The position numbers and the translations under genes were made by a program. A stretch of 64,000 nucleotides of DNA from Symsagittifera roscoffensis (lineage: Eukaryota; Xenacoelomorpha; Acoela; Convolutidae): assembly GCF_963678635.1 (NCBI RefSeq), contig NC_087067.1:57140388-57204387 (forward strand). Reading direction: 5' to 3'. Shown here piece after piece: positions 55,245-64,000 of the stretch (its first letter is position 1; the number at the start of each line of letters is the position of its first letter). Under the pieces are notes generated by a model. The model did not search any database, was not told the DNA's origin, and saw nothing but the letters and a program-made list of their open reading frames with translations.

Positions 55245-55459
55245 TGGCCTTGGCACATCCAGGTCTCTTCGGTCTACAAGCAAGCTGGAGATGGGTTCCT
55301 TTAACCTTGTGGACATTCCTCCGACGGAGAACTACCGCTACCCCAAATACACCCAGACAGATGAGTTCCACCTGCCAAAAGAGTCCCAGCAGACGGATGC
55401 AGAGGAACTAGCGTCTACTGTGAAGGACGAAGCCACCGAGAACAAGGACGGCTACAAAG
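55245..55459 (+). CDS. DYNC1I: Cytoplasmic dynein 1 intermediate chain, internal exon B2
   Basis: Acceptor TTTTCTAG then SLRSTSKLEMGSFNLVDIPP and YRYPKYTQTDEF. The pattern (basic, FN/ITxVDxPP, Y, K-TQT) corresponds to the dynein intermediate chain segment before its WD repeats, the region that binds dynein light chains through K-TQT-type motifs; a second QQTD follows. Ends TACAAAG|GTCAAG, phase 1, matching exon C. The product is a subunit of the minus-end microtubule motor that links cargo adaptors to the heavy chain. Confidence 0.8.
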
Positions 55460-55839
55460 GTCAAGGTCATTTCTTTTCAACTAAGTACGCCAAGCTTGCT
55501 TAAAGGTGCTTGGAAGCTAAATAGCGACTAGCACATGATATTTTGCTAGGAGATGTTCAAAACATTCAGCTTTAAGTCAAAATAAAAACCATAACTCAAA
55601 TAATATTTTCCGCTAATTCACTTGGCAAAAATTTTGCTCAAAAAAGCTCTTCTTCGAAATGGGATAGGTTATTTTGATGTGTTTTCAATTCTAAAATATG
55701 ACCATAGTATATTGATAGAAAAGCTTTTACGTTTACCGGACAGAGATTATTTGTATTACTTCACTATGGGAGTGAGAAGCCAACCTTCTGTCAGTTTCGA
55801 GCAGCAAAAAGCTATCATTTTCTGCTCCAGTTTCTGTAG

Positions 55840-56005
55840 TGTCATAGTATCTAAATTAGTTCATCATTTGAGTCCAGTTTCATTCTAGTTGTTGCGACTT
55901 AGTTTAACTATCTGTCTGGCGCTAACTAGTATTTAACCTTCGGAGTTGTCTGTCACCTTTAGTTGACCGCCCTTTCATTGTCTCCGACTAACTTCTTACT
56001 TTACA
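55840..56005 (+). repeat. Ty3/gypsy 5' LTR (tentative)
   Basis: Begins TGTCATAGTATC and probably ends TTACA; about 166 bp, matching 61677-61841 with moderate divergence. A promoter-like TATTTAA lies near 55930. The right boundary is tentative because gag leader follows both copies. Confidence 0.6.
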
Positions 56006-56053
56006 GTTCCTAAATCTTATGGTTTAATTTATCTATCAAAACCGTCTTTTTTC

Positions 56054-57130
56054 ATGGCGCAGCCAACAGGTCAGAGTGGATGGGGGGAGCCACAGGGAGT
56101 TACGTCGTTTTGGCCCTCTACGTTCGCAGAGCCACCAATGCTATGGGAGTTTTGGTTTAACCGTTTTCAATGGGGGATGGTGACCAAACACAGTATAAAC
56201 CTGAGAAATTTTTTACTATGCCAGTACTCTAAGAGCAGCACAGGTTACGGCATTACCGAAGGAGGTAGACGGGAAAGATCGGATGACGTCGGAACAAACA
56301 CTAATATCGAACTTGTACTTTTGTTTAGGGGAAAAATGGCAAGCAAGATGAATTGCATAAGAGGAGGCCACACTTGGATCTATCTACAACCCGATACTCG
56401 AGGGTATTAGGTTCAATAGAAACCGATTTCAAGAAAGAACGGAATGAATTTATGAAACATTCCAGTTATTGGCAAGAAAACAGCACATTGGAGAATCCTT
56501 GGAGCAGTTCCATTCAGTTTTAGGCGGACTAGCAGCACGATGCAACTTTGGAGCGTTGGAGACCAGAATTTTGCGGGACGTATTCATTGTGAACATGAAT
56601 ATTAGAGAGGCACAGAACGAGCTATGTCGATCAACAAAGACATCAGAGGAGGTGTATTGCATTGCATTCTCATATGAACGTGGATATAAGTACGCTAAAT
56701 CACATGGTTCGACAACCGGGGGAGTAACAACAAGCGGCACCACCGCTGGAACTGGACCGTTCCAAATTAAAACGGAGCCGGTGGGGACAATCCAAGGGGA
56801 TAACGTAATTGCAGACAGCGCGGCCGTGGATCGTTAGGGGACGAGCAGACATGAGAGGGGGAGCATCAAAAACGTGCTACAATTGTGATCAACCCAATTT
56901 TACTCCGGAGCATCTAACTAGATGTCTAGCTAGAAGTTCGACATGTATTTCTGCCAAAAGACTGGTCATTACGAGAAAACTTGTCGGGAAAAAAGACTAA
57001 CCAGGGAAGACCTGCGGTGGGACTGATTCAAAGTCAGGAGGATGTGGATGTTAGCGAGATAGGTGACGCTGAGAATGCCTATTCGCAACATGAGAATTCA
57101 GTCAGATGGGTCAACACACCAGATAAGAGG
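56054..57130 (+). pseudogene. Ty3 gag with degenerate zinc knuckle
   Basis: ATG at 56054 (MAQPTGQSGWGEP). The capsid-like region is in several frames: SNLYFCLGE-type text, then RKQHIGESLEQFHSVLGGLA and RCNFGALETRILRDVFIVNM, which are typical of Ty3 gag. A zinc-knuckle remnant CYNCDQPNF...C lies near 56875, lacking the later His. Multiple frameshifts. It produces the capsid in intact relatives. Confidence 0.8.
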
Positions 57131-58950
57131 CAACGATCGTGGGATTCGGACAGTTCAGGAGACTATGTTGTGATGGCTATCAATTCTCGGAGGGAAACCG
57201 AAATGAAAGTGACCGGCGCTCGATTACCAATTGAGATAAATGGTAAGCATACTCTGGATAGACAGCGGATCACTGATCTCCATATTCATAGTTGGAGAAC
57301 TGAAACGAACGTTGGGCACCGCAGGCGTAGACGTGAAGGCGCCAGCACCGGAGGACGACGAGCTCAGGGATTACGAAAACAATCCTTTTCGGCTGTTAGG
57401 AACCATGAGCGTATCACTGGAGACGAACGGATGGCTGACCGAAGTGGAAATCAAGGTAATAGGAGGAAACAGACCGTCAATTATTGGAAGATCTAATGCC
57501 AAATCTGGGATAACAGATAGTGCAAAGAACACCGGAAGAAAAGATGTTGTCAGTTCAAGAAGAACAACCGGGGCCCGAAACAACAAGCGAGGAGGATTCC
57601 TTAGACCCATGGCAGACTTATTTCAGTAAGCAATTTAATAATCTTTTTCATAGAGTCGGTCAAATTAAGAACTATAAAGTGCACGTTGATTTTTTCGAAA
57701 CGTTAACGCCAATACAGCAAAAAGGACGGAGAGTGCCGATTACAATGCAAGATAAGGTTGATAAGGAAATTAGTAAACTTTTGCAGCAAGGGCATATCGA
57801 AAAACTGGAAGAATGTTCGATAAAGTATTTTGTCTCTCCGATTGTAATAACAGTGAAAAAAGATGGATCAGTAAAATAAGCGCTAGAGTCCAGGCAGCTA
57901 AACAAACGAGTTCACAGGAATAAATATCAAATGCCCAATATTTATGAGCTCATGGATACCGTAGGACAAACGAGAAGCGAATGAAAACCGGGGGATGTAT
58001 ACTTTTCTACGATGGACCTTACGTATGCATACGGTCAGATAACACTTGGTCCAAAAACGAACGTTCAATGCAATTTTTCGTTAGTGGGAGGAAAATCAAC
58101 GGGTACGTATCGTTTTCGAACGGGGTTCTACTGCCTCACAACCATGCCAGTGGAATTCCAAAGAGTAATGGATACAATTCTATCGGAATTTCCACAGGCA
58201 CACGCATTCATAGATGACATCTTGGTTGTCACGAAAGGCATCGAAATTGAGCATATTTCGGCGTTCGAGAAAATTTGACGGTAATTAAATCGGGAAAACA
58301 TGTCACTGAAACTTACTAAATGCCAATTTGCGCAAAAAGAATGCGAATGGTTGGGGCATAAAATAACTTGCACCGGAATTACGCCACTAATCCGAAAAAC
58401 GGAACCGACCGATCGAGTCTCTAAAAGCCCCTAAAACGGTTTCGCAGCTAAAATCGTTTATAGGCTCCATTCATATCCTACATAAATACCTCCCAGCACT
58501 CGCGGAATCGTCGGCTTCATTACGCCCTTTATTTACCAGAAAAAAAACGAATATATTTGGACTAGTGAGTGTCAAATATCATTTGAGAATCTAAAAAAGC
58601 AGGTGGCGAATATAGTGGAACTTCGGCATTTCGATATACACAGTGACACAAGAATTGTCTGTGACGCAAGCCGTAACGGGCTCGGTGCAGTTCTTAAACA
58701 ATTAAATTCCGACGGATCGAGGCCGATATCATTCGCATCCCGGTATTTAAACGAAGCGGAGAAAAAGTGTTCCTGGAACGAATTGGAAATGCTTGCAGTT
58801 GTGTGGGGGGTGGGGAATACTTCCGAAATTATGCGTTGAGGAGAAAATTTTTGGTGGTTACGGACCACAAAGCCCTGGTATCGCTGCTAAATGGGAACAC
58901 CAAAAAGAACAAGACGATGTTTAGTAGATAAACAAGTTGATTAGATCGTC
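57131..58950 (+). pseudogene. Ty3 protease, reverse transcriptase and RNase H, broken
   Basis: Protease active site is WIDSGS (about 57255-57275), with the flap/partner region SIIGR near 57480. Reverse transcriptase starts with PIQQKGRRVPI and IEKLEECSIKYFVSPIVITV, continues MDLTYAYGQI, and keeps FIDDILVV in place of YIDD (about 58205-58230). RNase H shows VCDASRNGLGAVL, SWNELEMLAVVW and VTDHKAL. At least six in-frame stops or shifts separate these blocks. Confidence 0.85.
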
Positions 58951-61276
58951 TTATACCGTTTGATTTTCAAGTGGAACACAAACACTGGAGCTAAAATTGG
59001 TTTCGCGGACTACCTGTCGAGGCACCCGAGTTCGGACGCTAAACAGGTCAGCACATATGATAGTATGTTCACGGTGGCGAAAATTAGTCATATTAGATCC
59101 GCCCACGGATTTAAAAAGGAAGCTTTCTCCAAAGGTAAACTCGAGTCTCCAAAGGCTAATGATAATAATAAACGCGTTTGTAAGATATCGAATACAAAAC
59201 AGCCGGTAGAAGGCAAAAGAACATGCTATGGAAATTGGACCAATCATAGAGCGATGAATTGCATTTCCGGCAGGTCACTTAAGTCTAGTGAAAATTTAAT
59301 TGGGACTATTATTGAAACAGACTTGGGTTACAAAAATTCACGTATAAACCTTCAAAAGCCAACATCTAACCTCGTTATGGAACGAAAAATCAGGAAACTA
59401 CTGGAACGACATCCCAGCATTAGTAGTAGCGATGAGACATATGAGATCAATCAAGATATGCAAGCAGTCACCACAGAAGTCCGGAGCACTAAAAGTAACA
59501 CCATTTTTTCCATTCCTTCGATTTGTCCTTGCGAAAGCTATCCGCCGGTTAACCCGGAAAATTGCGTTATGTCTATAATTCCGATAAATTGTAGAGTAGT
59601 TAGTAAACAAAACGCTCTTCCAGAATTTTTTACTCTTCGATTTATTGAATCTCAGTACAGCTCAGATCCTCAATTACAAGCAACCACCGAAATGATCAAG
59701 AGCATGAACCCACATTCACACACAAAAAGTGCAGCTATGAGTAAATATTATGCCCAATATACTCAGGAATTTCAATTGAAGGACGGATGCCTGTTGATGG
59801 ATGAAAGACTCGTTATTCCAAACACTTTGCAAGCGGCGGTGAACAACAGATTGCACTATTATCAATAGGGTAAATCGAATATGTACGAGGCGGCCAAAGA
59901 CATCTGGTACCCTTACAATATCCGCAGTTTAGCGACAATCGCAGGAAAATGTCAAGAATGCACATTAGCTGGTAAGAATTTGAAAAACATGTGTTCAAAA
60001 GGGGATGTAGGGAAAATACCTGAATCCCGAGAACCGAATGAATCCGTGCAATTAAACTTTTGGGGGCCAATAAATTATTTAAAGGAATCTAAAAAGTATG
60101 TTCTGGTGGCGGTGGATCGGTTTTCTCGATGGCCATCGGCGATGGTGTGTAATTCAAATCGGTCGGACAAGATCATAAAATTTCTAAAAGCATAAATAAT
60201 TGCACACGGAGTTCCGCGACTAATCCGAGTTGACCAGGAAACGAATTTTATGTCCAAGGAGGTCCGAACCTTCTGTCACAAGGAAGGAATTGAAAAACTT
60301 ACCTCGCCAGTTAACGATCATCGGGCAACAGGGTGTGTCGAGCGGACAATCGACAGTATCAAGAATCCAGTACTAGCGTATGCGCGAGAGGAAAAACCTG
60401 AACCTTTGGATTGGATGCTTGAAAGGGGCATCGGTGCTTTAGATTCGCTGAAAACGCCACTCTGAACCTAATACCTTTTGAAGCGCACCACGGCTGGGAA
60501 GCTAACAAAAAGCCATCATTAAGAAATCTAAATTGGGAAAACGTAATAGGCTCAAAATCTGCATGTTTAGATGAACGAGACCCAAACGATCAAGCGATGC
60601 CAGAACCGATGGACACAAACTGGGGAGTCCGCTCGGATACGGAGTATGATGCTAAAAACAGGCGCCACCCAATGCGGTTGGCTGACAACCGGATCGTTAA
60701 TCAGGACAACGAACCCGGGATAGTTCGGACTACGGATGAACCAACCTCAGTGCCACCAGTGGTATTAATGCAGCGAACAGGAAAGCGAAATTTGAATAGG
60801 TATAAGCCATTGAAATCCAGTATAATAAATCATAGTGAATATACTAGTAAAATGAGTAATGGTGCTGTGCCTAGAAAATCGGGAGTAGCACTGAAACGGA
60901 CGAACATTCCGAAGAAAAGGGCGCCTAGTCAAATCGCTGCACCGCCATTACCGTGGGACCTGAAACGAAAACTGCTGGCAAACCAACCATCTAGTTCAAA
61001 AGGCACCACAGGCACCTACCAAAGCACTGTAGGCAAACAAATTAAAGTCCAAAGGGATAACGTGGAAGATTCGGAATCGGACGAAGACGATTATTTATCG
61101 CTGGCAACGAAAAGGCAAGCGACCGAACCGAAGGAGAGTAACCCGGGAACATACGTTGAAGGAGAGAGACAAGGAGCGTTTATTGGGGGACAGCAGCAAA
61201 CGGAGACGAAAACAATTCGACCGAGCGATTACGAGACGGCGACGGAATACACTATTGCACGAGAGGCGGAGATCTA
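58951..61276 (+). pseudogene. Ty3 integrase and C-terminal region, broken
   Basis: A long open piece (58960-59868) begins with the RNase H end (ADYLSRHPS) and a linker. The integrase follows from 59881: a zinc-binding remnant (KCQECTLAGK), then LNFWGPI, where the first catalytic Asp reads Asn, VDQETNF (second Asp) and CVERTI (Glu). A 226-codon basic tail follows (60597-61274). A stop lies at 60193 between the first and second catalytic blocks. Integrase activity is lost. Confidence 0.8.
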
Positions 61277-61676
61277 AACGAACCGGAGGATGGACGGCAC
61301 AAGGGAAGAGAACGAAAAGGAGACGGAGCGAGACAGATCGGAAATTCCAAAAACCGAAAGCAAAAAGCGGGGCAGAAAACAGTGGCTTTTTTCGTATTCG
61401 AGTCAAGATTCGGCAAGTTTGTAAGACGAGACCAGCTCAAGACGTTCGGGAAGGAAACGTACGGCAGTTACTTAAATGGGGGCAGTCATGATTGACAATA
61501 TCCAAAAAGCGGAAAAACCAGGGACGAAATAGGAAAGAGGGAAATCATGTTTAAGTTTAAATGTTGCTTCAGATAGTAACCAAACTCGAGCTAAAACTCG
61601 TTTTTAAATTTTCATTTACACAACAACGGTTCATTGAGTATTTAAATTGAGTGATCATTTCTTACCAGAAGGGGAA

Positions 61677-61841
61677 TGTCAGAGTATCTAAATTAGTTCA
61701 TCATTTGAGTCCAGTTTCATTCTAGTTGTTGCGACTTAGTTTTTCTATCTGTCTGGTTCTAACTGGAATTTAACCTTCGGAGTTGTCTGTCAACTTTGGT
61801 TGACCGACATTTCATTGTCTCCGACTAACTTCTTACTTACA
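61677..61841 (+). repeat. Ty3 3' LTR, also 5' LTR of a second partial copy
   Basis: TGTCAGAGTATC to TTACA, preceded by the purine tract. The sequence after it is again leader and gag, so one LTR is shared by two tandem elements. Confidence 0.65.
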
Positions 61842-62955
61842 GTTCCTAAATCTTACGGATTAATTTATCTATCGAAACCGTCTTTTTTCATGGCGCAGCC
61901 AACAGGTCAGAGTTGGGGGGACCCACTGGGAGTTACGTCCTTTTGGCCCTCTACGTTCGCAGAGCCGCCAATGTTATTGGAGTTTTGGTTTAACCGTTTT
62001 CAAAGGGGTGATGGTGACCAAACACAGTGTAAACCCGAGAGATTTTTACTATGCCAGTACTCTAAAAGCAGCACAGGTTACGGCATTACCAGAGGAGGTA
62101 GACGGGAAAGATCGGATGACGTCGGAACAAACACTAATATCGAACTTGTACTTTTGTTTAGGGGAAAATGGCAAGATGAATTGCATAAGAGGAGGCCACA
62201 CTTGGATCTATCTACAACCCGATACTCGAGGGTATTAGATGCAATAGAAACCGATTTCAAGAAAGAACGGAATGAAACTTATGAAACCTTCCAGTTTTTG
62301 GCAAGAAAACAACACATTGGAGAATCCTTGGAGCAGTTCCATTCAGTTTTAAGCGGACTAGCAGCACGATGTAACTTTGGAGCGTTGGAGACCATAATTT
62401 TGCGGGATGTTTTCATTGTGAACATGAATAATAGAGAGGCACAGAACGAGCTTTGTCGATCAACAAAGACACCAGAGGAGGTGTATCGCATTGTATTGTC
62501 ATAAAAACACGGATACAAGTACGCTAAATCATATGCTTCGACAACCGGGGGAGCAACAACAAGCGGCACCACCGGTGGAACTGGACCGTTCCAAATTAAA
62601 ACGGAACTGGTGGGGACAATCCGAGGGTGATATCGTAATTGCAGACAGCGCGGCCGTGGATCGTTCAGGGTACGAGCAGAAATGAGAGGGGGAGCATCAA
62701 AAAGGTGCTACAATTGTGATCAACCCAATTTTACTCCGGAGCATCTAACTAGATGTCTAGCTGGAAGTGCGACATGTTATTTCTGCCGAAAGACTGGAGA
62801 AAACCTTTCGGGGAAAGAGGACTAACCGGGGAAGACCTGCGGTGGGACTGATTCAAAGTCAGGAGGATGTGGATGTTAGCGAGATAGGTGACGCTGACGA
62901 TGCCTATTCGCACCATGAGAATTCAGTCAGATGGGTCAACACACCAGATAAGATA
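61842..62955 (+). pseudogene. Second partial Ty3 gag copy
   Basis: ATG at 61890 (MAQPTGQSWGDP). Homologous to 56006-57130 with independent indels; some positions are more intact here (for example ETDFKKERNETYETFQF is in frame). It stops at GATAAG (about 62955), where a palindrome made from pol sequence begins. Confidence 0.8.
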
Positions 62956-63500
62956 ACTGCCTTTTAAGGTTTTATAGTTTTGCTGCAAAAGTTTACTAAT
63001 TCCCTTATCAACCTTTTATTGCAATGTAATCGGCACTCTCCGTCCTTTTTCTTAATTTAAAACAATTCCTACTTTGACTGCCTCTTTGAAAAAATATTTT
63101 AAATTGCTTACTGAAATAAGTCTGCCATGGTTTTAATGAATCCTCCTCGCTGGTTGTTTCGGGCCCTGGTTGTTCCTCTTGAACTGACATCATCTTTTCC
63201 TCCCGTGCTCTTTGCACTATCTGGTGTGTTGACCCATCCGACTAAGAGCACGGGAGGAAAAGATGATGTCAGTTCTAGAAGAACAACCGGGGCCCGAAAC
63301 AACAAGCGAGGAGGATTCATCAGACCCATGGCAGACTTATTTCAGTAAGCAATTTAATATATTTTTTCAAAGAGGCAGTCAAAGTAGGAATTGTTTTAAA
63401 TTAAGAAAAAGGACGGAGAGTGCCGATTACATTGCAATAAAAGGTTGATAAGGGAATTAGTAAACTTTTGCAGCAAAACTATAAAACCTTAAAAGGCAGT
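62956..63500. repeat. 545-bp near-perfect palindrome built from Ty3 pol sequence
   Basis: Arms 62956-63212 and 63244-63500 are both 257 bp, inverted and nearly identical, around a 31-bp spacer (63213-63243). Both arms derive from the protease-RT junction of the adjacent Ty3 element (compare 57530-57790). Short internal deletions relative to that source are shared by both arms, so the arms share one ancestor after those changes. Confidence 0.95.
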
Positions 63501-63910
63501 AGAAACATTCAGGGCTTTGCATCTTTGTATTTGACCTTAGAGTGTCCATATTTTTAGATCATTGTCTGTTGTTGGAAATCGTTAAGTTGAAGACAGGTCG
63601 AAATGAAGCAGATGAAAATTATTCCGAGAACAATTATATCGTTGTTTTCTTCGACAGTGCAAACTAGGCGTAATTGGAACAGGCAAGCTGAAAAGGGGTA
63701 AGATGACACAATGTAAGTTATAACAGGTGGTAATGCCCTGTCAGCGTCAAAACGCGGGTAATTTTTACAAACGGCAGGGATGGGGAAGAGGAAAAACACT
63801 TTTAATCAAACTCTCCACTTATATGTGACTATCACTATAAATTAAACTATTGTCTGCAACCCTAAACAAGCATCAGTCCTCTAAGTCACAGTTTGCTTTT
63901 GTTCCTTCAG

Positions 63911-64000
63911 GTAAGAAGGAGTCTGGCAGTAGGAGTGGCAAACCAGTTCCAGTGGTGGTGGCCAAGGAATTGACGGAGGAGGAGAAGGCAGCCATAGTGT
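63911..64000 (+). CDS. DYNC1I: Cytoplasmic dynein 1 intermediate chain, exon C (runs off window)
   Basis: Acceptor TTCCTTCAG, then completes Gly with the base from exon B2 and reads KKESGSRSGKPVPVVVAKEL followed by TEEEKAAIV. The (K/N)ELTEEEK motif is characteristic of dynein intermediate chains just before the segment leading to the WD40 propeller. The exon continues past 64000, so the WD repeats lie outside. Confidence 0.85.

Larger units (their letters stand above)
47640..55297. repeat. Large tandem duplication, copy 2
   Basis: Second copy of 40183-47217, beginning at a (GT)n run. It carries a second M-Ras last exon, exon A2, and the complete dynein exon B2 that continues beyond the repeat. 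Two copy-specific segments make it about 620 bp longer. Confidence 0.95.
55840..61841 (+). mobile_element. Degraded Ty3/gypsy LTR retrotransposon (about 6.0 kb)
   Basis: 5' LTR, gag, protease, reverse transcriptase, RNase H and integrase in Ty3 order, then a purine tract AGAAGGGGA directly before the 3' LTR at 61677. All ORFs are broken by multiple stops and frameshifts. It lies in the dynein intron in sense orientation. Confidence 0.88.
55460..63910. other. Dynein intermediate chain intron
   Basis: An 8.45-kb intron between phase-matched exons B2 and C, filled by the Ty3 elements and the palindrome described below. The first 380 bp and last 410 bp are unremarkable unique sequence. Confidence 0.75.

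Overview
This window is nuclear DNA of an invertebrate animal. Two conserved metazoan genes are present as short exons with GT/AG splice sites: a Ras-family GTPase closest to M-Ras (exons between 16123 and 42704, + strand) and the N-terminal part of a cytoplasmic dynein 1 intermediate chain (exons at 55245-55459 and 63911 onward, + strand). No species can be named from the sequence. Almost everything else is mobile or duplicated DNA.

1-14000: scrambled, duplicated retroelement DNA. A block of about 3.19 kb occurs twice (1-3188 and 8875-12063). It carries a gag-like ORF followed in the same frame by an SGNH (GDSL) hydrolase domain on the minus strand, an unidentified ORF, and the C-terminal part of a Ty3/gypsy integrase on the plus strand. 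The integrase catalytic core lies on the opposite strand beside it (12266-13251), so the element has been rearranged internally. Between the copies are a 1673-bp tandem duplication joining the integrase tail to a PHD-finger non-LTR retrotransposon (2981-6326) and a 300-bp TCTA microsatellite.

14000-38700: the first recognised intron of the M-Ras gene and its upstream flank. The main object is a full-length 18,470-bp adintovirus/Maverick-Polinton provirus (17696-36165) with terminal inverted repeats and a perfect 6-bp target duplication, AGTTGG. Its left arm (minus strand) encodes, from left to right, an adenain-like protease, hexon-like major capsid protein, basic core-like protein, penton-like protein, retroviral-type integrase, FtsK/HerA packaging ATPase and several unidentified proteins. 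Its right arm (plus strand) encodes a small protein with a PKKKRK nuclear signal and a family B DNA polymerase with zinc fingers and an endonuclease VII-like insert. Capsid, ATPase, polymerase and integrase each carry a frameshift or stop, so it is a decaying endogenous copy. The polymerase also contains a probable 341-bp spliceosomal intron. An 875-bp DNA transposon with 8-bp target duplication lies upstream, and an EN-RT LINE remnant lies downstream in the same intron.

38700-55300: M-Ras exons 2-5, then a large tandem duplication (40183-47217 and 47640-55297). It repeats the last M-Ras exon, the intergenic DNA, and the start of the dynein intermediate chain. The copies are separated by a 5'-truncated LINE whose (CAA)n tail interrupts the first copy of a dynein exon.

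55300-64000: dynein intermediate chain exons flanking an intron. The intron is filled by a degraded Ty3/gypsy element (55840-61841), a second partial copy sharing its 3' LTR, and a 545-bp near-perfect palindrome (62956-63500).
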